A DNA stretch of 64,000 nucleotides from Herbidospora daliensis (GTDB taxonomy: Bacteria; Actinomycetota; Actinomycetes; Streptosporangiales; Streptosporangiaceae): the NCBI RefSeq assembly GCF_001570585.1, contig NZ_BBXF01000004.1:186001-250000 (forward strand). The letters are read 5' to 3'. Every line of letters starts with the position of its first letter. Positions within the stretch are counted from its first letter, which is position 1. This document shows positions 1 through 6,841 of this stretch, in pieces. The position numbers were made by a program, and so were the translations under genes. The notes beneath the pieces were generated by a model that was not told the DNA's origin, made no database searches, and worked only from the letters and a program-made list of their open reading frames with translations.

Positions 1-1150
1 TGATGCTCGCGAAGAATCCGCTCCACGAGGTGATCCAGAACCAGCGTTCCAGGGTGTCCACCTGCTCGGCGGATGGCGCCGGGCGAAGGTGGAAAAACAG
101 GGCCAGCAGAATGAGCTGGTTGTTGTACGGCACCAGCCGCGCCAGCGGCGCCCCGATCCGGTCGCGTAGAAATGCCACCGCCAAGGTCAGCGCTCTGTCC
201 ATCTGAGCGACCGCACGGGAGACCCGTCCTTCCAGCCGTCGGGCCAGAACGTCCCACCGGGCTCCGGTGACCTCCGTTTCCCCGGCTACCGCCAGCACTG
301 CCCGGAAAGCGGCGGTGGAATCGACCTGTCCGAACCCTTCGGCGGCGATGCGTTCCAAGACCGTCGCAATCCCGTCGGCCAGGCTTTCCTCTTCGCCGCC
401 CTTGTAGGTGAGCGCAGAGACCATCTGGTCGGGGGTCATCGACTGGCCCTTGCTGTTGATCCGGGCGAAAACCTCAACGGCCTGGGCCAGAGTGCCGCCC
501 AACAGGGTAACCACGGAGACCTTGTAGGACTTGATGCGCTGGGCGACGCGCTCGGCCTCCTCGACGAGGTCATCTGACCGCTCCCCGTGGCTCGAACTGT
601 GCATGAGTTTGCGTGCGTAGGCGAGGAAATCGAGGGTCTTCAAAACCGACCGGACCGGCAGGTAGTTGGCCGGTGGCGGGCCGCCCTGCTTCCAATGGGC
701 GTAGCGGTTGCCATGGGAGTCGTTGGATCCCAGCACCCGGTAGACGCGCCAGATCCATTCGTTCTCAGCGCCCAGTTCGACATAGTCGGGGCGGTAGAGG
801 CAGCCGTAGAGGGTCGACAGGCGCTGATGACCGTCAAGGATATACGTGGCGGTCCGGCCGGCCGGGGGGTCGGGAACGGTCAGTCCGCCGACCTCGCCGA
901 GGCTTTCGAGCGGCGAGGGCGTCTCCCACAGCAGCATGCTGCCGATGGGATAGCCGCGTTCGATGCTGTCGAAGAGGTCGAGCATCTGATCGGGCCGCCA
1001 GACGAACGGGCGCTGGAATTTCGGCACCCTAAGGCGGCCGTCGCTCACGAGGCGCAAATAGTCTTCGAGAAGGCTTACGTCGGGGCGGACACCGATCTCC
1101 CCCTGCTCCGTCTTAAGTTCCGCCGGAGCGTCCAGCCCTGACTCTTCCAT
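1..1150 (-). CDS. DUF262 (GmrSD N-terminal-like) protein, 3' end cut by window edge
   Basis: The frame is open from an ATG at 1150 to the left edge (383 codons), so the C-terminus is missing. Seen: an N-terminal block VPKFQRPFVW followed by a DLFDSIERGYPIGSMLLW-type segment, then YILDGHQRLSTLYG (about residues 103-116), then FARINSKGQSMTP. These are the hallmark DUF262 motifs, found in GmrS/GmrD, SspE and DndB-related proteins; the DGQR-type block is linked to nucleotide handling. Whether a DUF1524 HNH nuclease domain follows cannot be seen. It starts 10 bp after the stop of the TOPRIM-like gene and is the third gene of a minus-strand operon with an AAA ATPase. The codon third positions are less GC-biased than in the rest of the window. 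Family call is firm; a defence role is inferred from the neighbours. Confidence 0.88.
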   Translation of the reverse strand, partial: MEESGLDAPAELKTEQGEIGVRPDVSLLEDYLRLVSDGRLRVPKFQRPFVWRPDQMLDLFDSIERGYPIGSMLLWETPSPLESLGEVGGLTVPDPPAGRTATYILDGHQRLSTLYGCLYRPDYVELGAENEWIWRVYRVLGSNDSHGNRYAHWKQGGPPPANYLPVRSVLKTLDFLAYARKLMHSSSHGERSDDLVEEAERVAQRIKSYKVSVVTLLGGTLAQAVEVFARINSKGQSMTPDQMVSALTYKGGEEESLADGIATVLERIAAEGFGQVDSTAAFRAVLAVAGETEVTGARWDVLARRLEGRVSRAVAQMDRALTLAVAFLRDRIGAPLARLVPYNNQLILLALFFHLRPAPSAEQVDTLERWFWITSWSGFFASI

Positions 1151-1160
1151 GTCCCGCTTC

Positions 1161-2102
1161 CTAGATGATCGTCTGTAACAGTTCGAGCATTAACCGCAGG
1201 TCAGCAGTCGCTTCGGGACCGAGATCGGCCTCGGTCAGCGCACCCGCTTCGGCCAGTCGCTCGAACAGAGCACACAGTCCTTCGCCGAACCCCTGGCCCA
1301 AGCCCTCTATCACCTTAGGCTCCAGCGAGTCGTAGAGATCCACCTGCTCGGGCAGAACGGCGAATCGCTTCTCCTTTCCGTTCCAGAACGCCTTCTTGAC
1401 GTCGAGATGCGCCCGCTGATCGGGAGTGAGCCGCTTTAGGTGCCCCAGCTTCTTCGATTTCTCCGAAGGAGCCCCGCTGCTAGCCGCCAGCACCTTCGTC
1501 GGCAGGTAGTTCTCCGCCTCACGGAACTGCAGCAGGTGGCCCGGCACGCCCTCTTTGATCAGCGTCGCGATCTTGCCCTCGTGCTTGGAGGCCCCGTCGG
1601 GCGTGAGCCGATCGCTGTCAAGGACGAAGGTCACCCGGAACAGCCTTCTGAATCGCCCCCGCTCAGCTCGCACGATCTTGGCCAGTTCACCGCTCCCGCC
1701 GCCTTGGGAGAACTCCAGCCAGCCCATCCGATGGGCGTCGAGCAGGCGGCGATCCCCCAAGATGTGCGCCACGGCCACGACAAAACACCGATCGCTTTCC
1801 TGGTTCTCCACGACGACTTTCGCGGGGCGAGCGAGATCGTGCGTATGATCGGAAAGACTGTCGCGCGTGATCACCACTGCCGCAGGCCCAGACCACGTGG
1901 CGCTGACCATCGCCTTGCGGGCCATCAACTCGTATGTCTTGGCCATCTTCGGCACATGGGACTGGAAGTAGCCTTCGATCGCTCCGACGTCGCGGATGTC
2001 GACCATCCATTCATGGCGACCTTCGATGAAATGCCCCATGAGCTGGATGATCTCGTGGAACCCTTCAAGGGTGAAGGCGTCGCCCGCCACCCGGACCCTC
2101 AT
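1161..2102 (-). CDS. TOPRIM-domain protein (OLD/AriB-like nuclease candidate)
   Basis: 313 aa; the ATG overlaps the stop of the upstream ATPase by 4 bp (ATGA), so the two are translationally coupled. Seen: a central block that reads as a TOPRIM fold. VVVEN with Glu99 is followed by Asp104; a Gly-rich stretch FSQGGGSGEL lies near 131-140; VLDSDR carries the Asp162/Asp164 DxD pair; REAENYLP at 194-201 resembles the ENYL motif of DUF4435 proteins. Glu plus DxD are the metal-binding residues of TOPRIM nucleases such as OLD and AriB. The N-terminal ~90 and C-terminal ~110 residues are not recognised. Known OLD-type systems pair an ATPase with a TOPRIM effector, which this gene order copies. Activity and target are inference; structure prediction would settle the fold. 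Confidence 0.72.
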   Translation of the reverse strand: MRVRVAGDAFTLEGFHEIIQLMGHFIEGRHEWMVDIRDVGAIEGYFQSHVPKMAKTYELMARKAMVSATWSGPAAVVITRDSLSDHTHDLARPAKVVVENQESDRCFVVAVAHILGDRRLLDAHRMGWLEFSQGGGSGELAKIVRAERGRFRRLFRVTFVLDSDRLTPDGASKHEGKIATLIKEGVPGHLLQFREAENYLPTKVLAASSGAPSEKSKKLGHLKRLTPDQRAHLDVKKAFWNGKEKRFAVLPEQVDLYDSLEPKVIEGLGQGFGEGLCALFERLAEAGALTEADLGPEATADLRLMLELLQTII

Positions 2103-3289
2103 TCGCCCTCCCGCGCCATTTGGGCCTCGGCAAGCTTCTTGGTTTCCTCGAAATCCTCTGAGAAAACTCCATCGGGCCAGTAGCCGACGTTACCGAACTC
2201 GTCAATCGAGATCTGTCTAACCCGAGAGGCGCCGTTCGCGTGTTCCACATAGTGAATCGCCACGTCGTCATGGCTGATCACGCCCTCGGCGATTCTGCGG
2301 CGCAGGCGGAGGAGCATGGTCTCGCTGTGGGTCTCGATGAGGAACCGGCCGGAATTGAGATTCATGCCATGGATGAACAGGTCGGCGAGCATCGCGTGAA
2401 AGGCCGGATGTAGGTGGAGTTCCGGCTCCTCGACGACCTGCAGCCCTTCTGCGGGCTGGAGCAACTGGATCAACAGCGGAAGCACCTGCGTCACGCCGGT
2501 GCCCGCATCGGGCAAGTGCGCGATTACTCCGGGGTCAGTCGTCGAACGCAGGATGACGGAATAGACCGGCCCATGTGACTCGACGGCGAGCTGCCAGCCG
2601 GCGAGGCCGTCACCCAGGAGTTCGTTGACGCCCTCGATGAGTAGACCGCCGCCGCGCACATGATCGCTGACGAGCATGCCGGCGGCATGCTCCCCCATGG
2701 GACCGACGCCGGTGATCGGGCGCGCGGGAAGCCGGATCATTCTCTGCGGACGGTGCCGAAACGGGCCAAGATAGGACGGCGCCGGCAGGCTGTGCACGAT
2801 GTCCCAAACCGGCCTCTCGTTCCTCGGCAGAATGCCGAGGAAGAACGCTTGGCCGTCGGTGTCCGGCTCGCCGTTCCGGATCGTGCGATGAGAGATCGGC
2901 CCGGTGTTCTGCTGCCAGAGCACCCGCAAAGACTCATCGGCGAACTCGGCCGCAAACTCGGAGACCACCTGAGTGTGGAGTTCGGCGATGTTCTGGATCG
3001 TCACCGTTACATCGGCCACCTCGGTGCTGAATTCGATCCGCAGCGGCCGGTGAGGGCTGTTGCCATAGACCAGATCGAGAAAGTCCGGAGGGTCGTCGCC
3101 CAGCCGGTCGAGGTCGAGCGGAAGCGACGAATCGCTGTTGATGCCGGTCTCAAGAAGGAGTGGCAGGCGGGTCAGCGCACTCTTACCGGAGTTGTTCTTT
3201 CCGAGGATGACGGTGATGGGCCGGAGCTCGATCTCCTGACGTTCTTTAAAACACCGGTAGTTCTCGACAGCCATGCGGAGCAACGACAT
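2099..3289 (-). CDS. AAA (ABC/OLD-type) ATPase with DUF3696-like C-terminus
   Basis: 396 aa. Seen: Walker A GKNNSGKS at 30-37, a signature-like DAGTGVTQVLPLL at 261-273, Walker B LQVVEEPE at 283-290, and an H-loop IETHSE around 318-323. The tail GNVGYWPDGVFSEDFEE (366-382) resembles the DUF3696 ending. The layout is that of SMC/OLD-like ATPases that sense or scaffold in anti-phage systems rather than transporters: there is no membrane segment. First gene of the three-gene cassette, coupled by ATGA to the TOPRIM gene. The start at 3289 has only a weak ribosome-binding site; an ATG five codons later is possible. Family is secure; the anti-phage role is inferred. Confidence 0.9.
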   Translation of the reverse strand: MSLLRMAVENYRCFKERQEIELRPITVILGKNNSGKSALTRLPLLLETGINSDSSLPLDLDRLGDDPPDFLDLVYGNSPHRPLRIEFSTEVADVTVTIQNIAELHTQVVSEFAAEFADESLRVLWQQNTGPISHRTIRNGEPDTDGQAFFLGILPRNERPVWDIVHSLPAPSYLGPFRHRPQRMIRLPARPITGVGPMGEHAAGMLVSDHVRGGGLLIEGVNELLGDGLAGWQLAVESHGPVYSVILRSTTDPGVIAHLPDAGTGVTQVLPLLIQLLQPAEGLQVVEEPELHLHPAFHAMLADLFIHGMNLNSGRFLIETHSETMLLRLRRRIAEGVISHDDVAIHYVEHANGASRVRQISIDEFGNVGYWPDGVFSEDFEETKKLAEAQMAREGE

Positions 3290-3309
3290 GGCAGAACTCT
3301 AGGACAGAG

Positions 3310-3981
3310 TCATCTCCCAGAATCTCCGACAATGAAAATCGCCTCTGGACGGGCCTGCCGGACGTCACGGCGCTTGGACCGTGCCCTTGCGAGCAGCACC
3401 AACCCGCCCGCGACCACCAGCCCTCCCATGGTGTAAGGCCATCCCGCGAATTCCGACCCTGAAGAAGCCCTAGGCATGGTCGTCGGGATCGGGGTCACCC
3501 CCGCGACCGGCCGGAACGGGGTGCCCCACGGGTGGCCCGGCGGTTTGATCGCACCCCACGGGTCGGGCATGCCGGCGACCCGCATCGGGTCGTACTCCGG
3601 CATCGAGGGCGCCAGGCCGCCCGGCACGGTCAGGGTGCCGATCTCGTCGTGCCCGTAGTAGTCGAGCAGCGCCTCGACCTTCCACTCGCCGGCGGGCAGG
3701 ATGATCGACGTGGCGTAGTGGGAGGGCTCGGCGAGCCGGACGCCGGTGAAGTCGTGGCGCTCCCCGCTGCGGCTGAAGCGGAGCGTGGTCTCGCCGAACG
3801 CCTCGTCCGTGATGGGCTCGGTGCCCAGTGCCAGCACCCAGTAGCCGATCGTGTAGGCGACGCCGGGCCGGATCTCGGGGATCGGGTCGAGTTCGGTCGA
3901 CGCGAACCCGCCGGCGGCGGCCGGGAGGGGTGCGTACAGCAGCGACAGCGCGCCCAGCAGCACGGCGATTCTTCGGATCAT
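3310..3981 (-). CDS. Exported membrane-anchored protein, paralog A of the ECF locus
   Basis: 223 aa from the ATG at 3981, chosen because MIRRIAVLLGALSLL...AAAGG is a clear signal peptide and an ECF-like promoter ends just upstream. A C-terminal hydrophobic helix (GGLVVAGGLVLLARA) followed by KRR should anchor it with the main domain outside. It is plainly related to the protein at 5396-6139: shared blocks include TELD, YTIGYWVL, RLAEP.HYA, LTVPGGLA and a PP(G)xPW segment. No catalytic motif or known domain was recognised. It lies divergent to the sigma factor gene and 20 bp upstream of the defence-like cassette, which is probably a separate transcription unit. Likely an envelope protein made on demand by the neighbouring sigma factor (inference). 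Confidence 0.75.
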   Translation of the reverse strand: MIRRIAVLLGALSLLYAPLPAAAGGFASTELDPIPEIRPGVAYTIGYWVLALGTEPITDEAFGETTLRFSRSGERHDFTGVRLAEPSHYATSIILPAGEWKVEALLDYYGHDEIGTLTVPGGLAPSMPEYDPMRVAGMPDPWGAIKPPGHPWGTPFRPVAGVTPIPTTMPRASSGSEFAGWPYTMGGLVVAGGLVLLARARSKRRDVRQARPEAIFIVGDSGR

Positions 3982-3988
3982 GTCCCTG

Positions 3989-4015
3989 ATACCCGCGTTC
4001 GGACCGGAAGGTTCC
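3989..4015 (-). promoter_or_regulatory. ECF-type promoter of paralog A
   Basis: On the minus strand GGAAC (4015-4011) and GGGTAT (3994-3989) are separated by 16 bp, and the ATG follows 7 bp after the -10 element, so the mRNA should be nearly leaderless. The GGAAC -35 is typical of ECF sigma promoters. The same arrangement with identical spacing lies before the paralog at 5396-6139. Confidence 0.6.
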
Positions 4016-4082
4016 GGTGTCAACCTGAGGGCGGCCTCGCGGCGTGTCCCGGCAGACAACCGGAGAAACGAAGGGAGCGCGG

Positions 4083-4586
4083 GTGGATGCGGATTTCGCG
4101 GACTTCGTCCGCCGCCGGGGCGATCACCACCTGAGGACCGCCGTGCTGCTCACCGGCGACTGGCACGCGGCCGAGGATCTCGTGCAGACCTCGCTCGGGA
4201 AGCTCCTGGCGGTGTGGGACCGGCTCGACACCACGGCCGGGCCCGACGCGTACCTGCGCAAGATCATGGTCAACACGCACCGGTCGTGGTGGCGGGCCCG
4301 CTGGCGGCGGGAGATCCCCCGGGCCGAGCTGCCCGACGCGCCCGTGCCCGGCGACCTGTCGGAGGCGCGGGCGGTGGCCGAGGAGGTGCGGGCGGCGCTC
4401 CGGCGGTTGCCGGCGCGGCAGCGGACCGCGCTGGTGTTGCGGTTCTTCGCCGACCTCCCCGAGGCGGAGGTGGCCGAGCTCATGGGCTGCTCGGCCGGGA
4501 GCGTCAAGGCGCACGTGCACAGAGGGCTGAAGGCGATGCGGCGGCTGGTCAACCGGACCGAGGACGACGGGAGTGTGCTCCGGTGA
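4083..4586 (+). CDS. SigE-family ECF RNA polymerase sigma factor
   Basis: 167 aa from a GTG at 4083, supported by AAGGGAG about 7 bp upstream; earlier in-frame ATG extension has no family support. Seen: region 2 (FADFVRRRGDHHLRTAVLLT, AEDLVQTSL, YLRKIMVNTHRSWWR) in the first ~75 residues, and region 4 (LPARQRTALVLRFFADL, then a helix-turn-helix AEVAELMGCSAGSVKAHVHR) near the C-terminus. The WWR motif after region 2 is typical of the actinobacterial SigE-like group. It is followed at once by a membrane protein gene, the usual place for an anti-sigma partner. Its probable targets are the two flanking paralogous genes, which carry GGAAC-type promoters. Confidence 0.93.
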   Translation: MDADFADFVRRRGDHHLRTAVLLTGDWHAAEDLVQTSLGKLLAVWDRLDTTAGPDAYLRKIMVNTHRSWWRARWRREIPRAELPDAPVPGDLSEARAVAEEVRAALRRLPARQRTALVLRFFADLPEAEVAELMGCSAGSVKAHVHRGLKAMRRLVNRTEDDGSVLR

Positions 4587-4609
4587 ACGCTCGACACGAG
4601 GAGGCTGCG

Positions 4610-5386
4610 ATGCCGGAGAACGAACTGCGCACCCTGCTGGCCGAAGCCAGCGCCGACCGTCCGCCGGGGCTCCGGCTGCTGCCGGTCGCCCCCCGCCCGC
4701 GCCGGATGTGGTTGCCGCTCGCCGCGGCGGCGGCCGCCGCGACCGCCGTGGTCCTCATGCTGCCGGGGACGACGCCGTCGGCCGAGGCCCAGGTGGCGGC
4801 GGCGGTCGACACGACGTCGGCCGAGAGCTACCGGATCGACACGGTGTCCGGGGAGAAGACCTTCACCGGGGCCTTCGACCCCGAGCGGCGGGTGGGGGTC
4901 ATCGTCAGGAACGACGGCGCCGAGACCCGCTTCGTCGGCGACACGGTGTACGGGAAGGACCCCGGCGAGACGACGTGGTTCACCGGGCCGCGCCCCGACG
5001 AGGAGCTGGCGAACGCTCCGGCCGCCATCGGGCTGGTGAAGCTGATGCCGCTCGACCCGCCCGCGGCGCTGCGCAAACTGCGCGCGGCGACCGAGGTGAC
5101 CGAGCAGGGCCCGGCGACCGGGGACGGGTGGACCGGCACCCGGTTCGCCTTCACCCTGCCCGACAAGATCTCCGGCCTGGTCGACGTCGACGACCAGGAC
5201 CGGATCAGGCGCCTGGAGGTGACCTTCCTGAGCGAGGGCCACACGAACGTGCTGGAGTTCAGCGGCTTCGGCACGCCCGTGACGGTCGAGGCCCCGCCCG
5301 CGGACCAGATCTCGACCGAGCCGAGGGACAAGCCCGCCGGCGAGGTCCCCAAGCCCGTCGGCACCGCGTCGGCCGTGCGGCCGTGA
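4610..5386 (+). CDS. Single-span membrane protein, probable sigma-factor partner
   Basis: 258 aa. The ATG at 4610 is chosen because GAGGAGG sits 5 bp upstream; a GTG at 4583 overlapping the sigma stop is an alternative. Seen: ~32 polar residues inside, one transmembrane helix (WLPLAAAAAAATAVVLML), then ~205 residues outside. No zinc-binding anti-sigma HxxxCxxC motif is visible in the short N-terminus, so it is not a classical ZAS protein. The outer domain looks like the LolA/LppX-like beta-rich domains fused to actinobacterial anti-sigma proteins (VYGKDP.ETTW, RFAFTLPDKISG, DDQDRIRRLEV). Position after the sigma gene suggests a sensor or anti-sigma role; this is not proven by sequence. Confidence 0.75.
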   Translation: MPENELRTLLAEASADRPPGLRLLPVAPRPRRMWLPLAAAAAAATAVVLMLPGTTPSAEAQVAAAVDTTSAESYRIDTVSGEKTFTGAFDPERRVGVIVRNDGAETRFVGDTVYGKDPGETTWFTGPRPDEELANAPAAIGLVKLMPLDPPAALRKLRAATEVTEQGPATGDGWTGTRFAFTLPDKISGLVDVDDQDRIRRLEVTFLSEGHTNVLEFSGFGTPVTVEAPPADQISTEPRDKPAGEVPKPVGTASAVRP

Positions 5387-5395
5387 TCTGACCGG

Positions 5396-6139
5396 TCAGC
5401 TCCGGGAGACGACGAACGTGTCCTCCTGGTCGCCGGCCGGCGGAACCGGTTCCCGCCGCCGCAGCCGCCCGGCCAGGAAGACCGCGACCGCGCCCACGGC
5501 CGCGCCGCCGAGCGCCCAGCCCCACGGCGGGCCCTCGTCGGCGCGGTCCGCCGGGACGGGAGCCGTCGCGGCGGCCGGGGCCGGGGCGGTGGCCGGGGCC
5601 GGGGCGGGATCGGCCGAGCGCGAGGGGGCGGGCGCCATCGCGGTGGTGCCCGCCTTCACGACGTGCTCGGCGTCCCACGGGAAGCCCGGCGGCTTCACCG
5701 GCCCCCAGTAGTCGGTGGCCGTCCCGCCGGTGCTGGTCGGGAACGGCGGCGGCGCGACCGCGAGGCCGCCCGGCACGGTGAGCAGGCCGAGGTTGTACGG
5801 CTCGAAGATGCCCTGCACCCCTTCGAGCTTCCACGTGCCCTCGGGCACCTGGATCGTGGCGGCGTAGTGGGCGGGCTCGGCCAGCCGCGTGCCGGGGAAG
5901 TCGAGCACCTTCGCCCCGTCGGTCAGCCGCAGCCCCGTCTCCATGTCGGACGCGGGTCCCTCGAAGGGGTGGGTGCCGTGCTGGAGGACCCAGTAGCCGA
6001 TCGTGTACGTCGTCCCCGGCGTGATCTCCCGGGGGAACGTGTCGAGTTCCGTCACCGCCCACGCTCCGGCGTTCGCGGGAACGGCCGGGAGGAACACCGC
6101 GGCGACGACCGCCAGGGCGGCCAGAATTCGTCGTGTCAT
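5396..6139 (-). CDS. Exported membrane-anchored protein, paralog B of the ECF locus
   Basis: 247 aa. N-terminal signal peptide (MTRRILAALAVVAAVFLPAVPANA), a ~130-residue domain homologous to the protein at 3310-3981, an Ala/Pro-rich linker (PAPAPATAPAPAAATAPVP), a transmembrane helix (WGWALGGAAVGAVAVFLAG) and a basic tail. The Ala/Pro linker is longer than in paralog A and probably spans the cell wall. It converges with the sigma partner gene, leaving 9 bp between stops. Function unknown. The two paralogs bracket the sigma/partner operon symmetrically, suggesting a single stress-responsive envelope locus that arose by duplication. Confidence 0.78.
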   Translation of the reverse strand: MTRRILAALAVVAAVFLPAVPANAGAWAVTELDTFPREITPGTTYTIGYWVLQHGTHPFEGPASDMETGLRLTDGAKVLDFPGTRLAEPAHYAATIQVPEGTWKLEGVQGIFEPYNLGLLTVPGGLAVAPPPFPTSTGGTATDYWGPVKPPGFPWDAEHVVKAGTTAMAPAPSRSADPAPAPATAPAPAAATAPVPADRADEGPPWGWALGGAAVGAVAVFLAGRLRRREPVPPAGDQEDTFVVSRS

Positions 6140-6146
6140 ACCCCTG

Positions 6147-6173
6147 CTACCGGCCCGCGCCGGAAAAGGTTCT
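6147..6173 (-). promoter_or_regulatory. ECF-type promoter of paralog B
   Basis: On the minus strand AGAAC (6173-6169) and CGGTAG (6152-6147) are 16 bp apart, and the ATG at 6139 follows 7 bp after the -10 element. Spacing in both intervals equals that before paralog A (3989-4015). The -35 element touches the stop codon of the XRE-cupin gene. Confidence 0.55.
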
Positions 6174-6745
6174 CAGCGGTGCACGATCAGCCACGTCGCC
6201 ACGGCGGTGACCTCGGCCGACCGGTTGCCGATCAGGTGGGGGCGGTCGCACGGGAAGGTGACCGAGTCGCCGGGGCCGAGGGTCACGGTCTCCGACTCGA
6301 ACTCGACGGTCAGCTCCCCGGCCGTGACGGTGCCGACCTCGTAGCCGTCGTGCTTGAGGAACCGCCCGTGGGCGCTGGAGACCGACAGCGGCGGATAGGT
6401 CGACTCGAAGAACTCGACGTCGGGGGTGGGCGAGGGCGACAACCGCCGGAAGGTGACGCCGCCGTCGAGCAGCAGGGGCGCGACCTCCCCGGCCCGCCGC
6501 ACGGCGAAGGCCACCGGTTCGACGTCGGCGGGGTCGAACACCTCCGCGAGCGGGACGCCGATCGCGGTCACGTAGGCGATCAGGCGGGACACCGACGGGC
6601 GCATGAGGCCGCGTTCGATCTGCGAGACGGCCGACGGGGAGATGCCGAGCTCCCTGGCGACGGCGCGCAGCGACAGGCCCGATCGACGGCGCAGCTCACG
6701 TAGCCGGGCCCCGAGCTGTTCGGTTCCGAGGGCCTCGGCGTCCAT
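6173..6745 (-). CDS. XRE-family regulator with cupin sensor domain
   Basis: 190 aa. Residues ~10-65 form an XRE helix-turn-helix (LGARLRELRRRSGLSLRAVA, then ELGISPSAVSQIERGLMRPS). Residues ~115-188 form a cupin barrel (YEVGTVTAGELTVEFESETV, LGPGDSVTFPCDRPHLIGN). This architecture (PuuR/SutR type) usually represses or activates transport and catabolism genes in response to a small ligand. It is divergent from the NCS1 permease, with a perfect inverted repeat in the shared promoter region, so it most likely controls the permease-racemase operon. Confidence 0.92.
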   Translation of the reverse strand: MDAEALGTEQLGARLRELRRRSGLSLRAVARELGISPSAVSQIERGLMRPSVSRLIAYVTAIGVPLAEVFDPADVEPVAFAVRRAGEVAPLLLDGGVTFRRLSPSPTPDVEFFESTYPPLSVSSAHGRFLKHDGYEVGTVTAGELTVEFESETVTLGPGDSVTFPCDRPHLIGNRSAEVTAVATWLIVHR

Positions 6746-6796
6746 GGCTCCTTACCGATTGTCACGCGCGGTTAACAGGTGCGAAACGGGTCGAGC

Positions 6797-6814
6797 GTTA
6801 AGTGATTACTTAAC
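6797..6814. promoter_or_regulatory. Inverted-repeat operator between XRE-cupin gene and permease
   Basis: GTTAAGTGATTACTTAAC is a perfect 7-bp inverted repeat with a 4-bp spacer, 28 bp before the permease ATG and in an otherwise AT-richer patch of a GC-rich genome. Most likely the binding site of the divergent XRE-cupin regulator. Confidence 0.6.
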
Positions 6815-6841
6815 ATCAGGATACCCCCCGAGGAAGCCGCG

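Noticed and set aside
1161-3289. Calling the ATPase-TOPRIM pair PARIS (AriA/AriB).
   Set aside because: Only the motif order is shared; overall similarity cannot be judged by eye, the ATPase tail looks like DUF3696, and a DUF262 gene is added.
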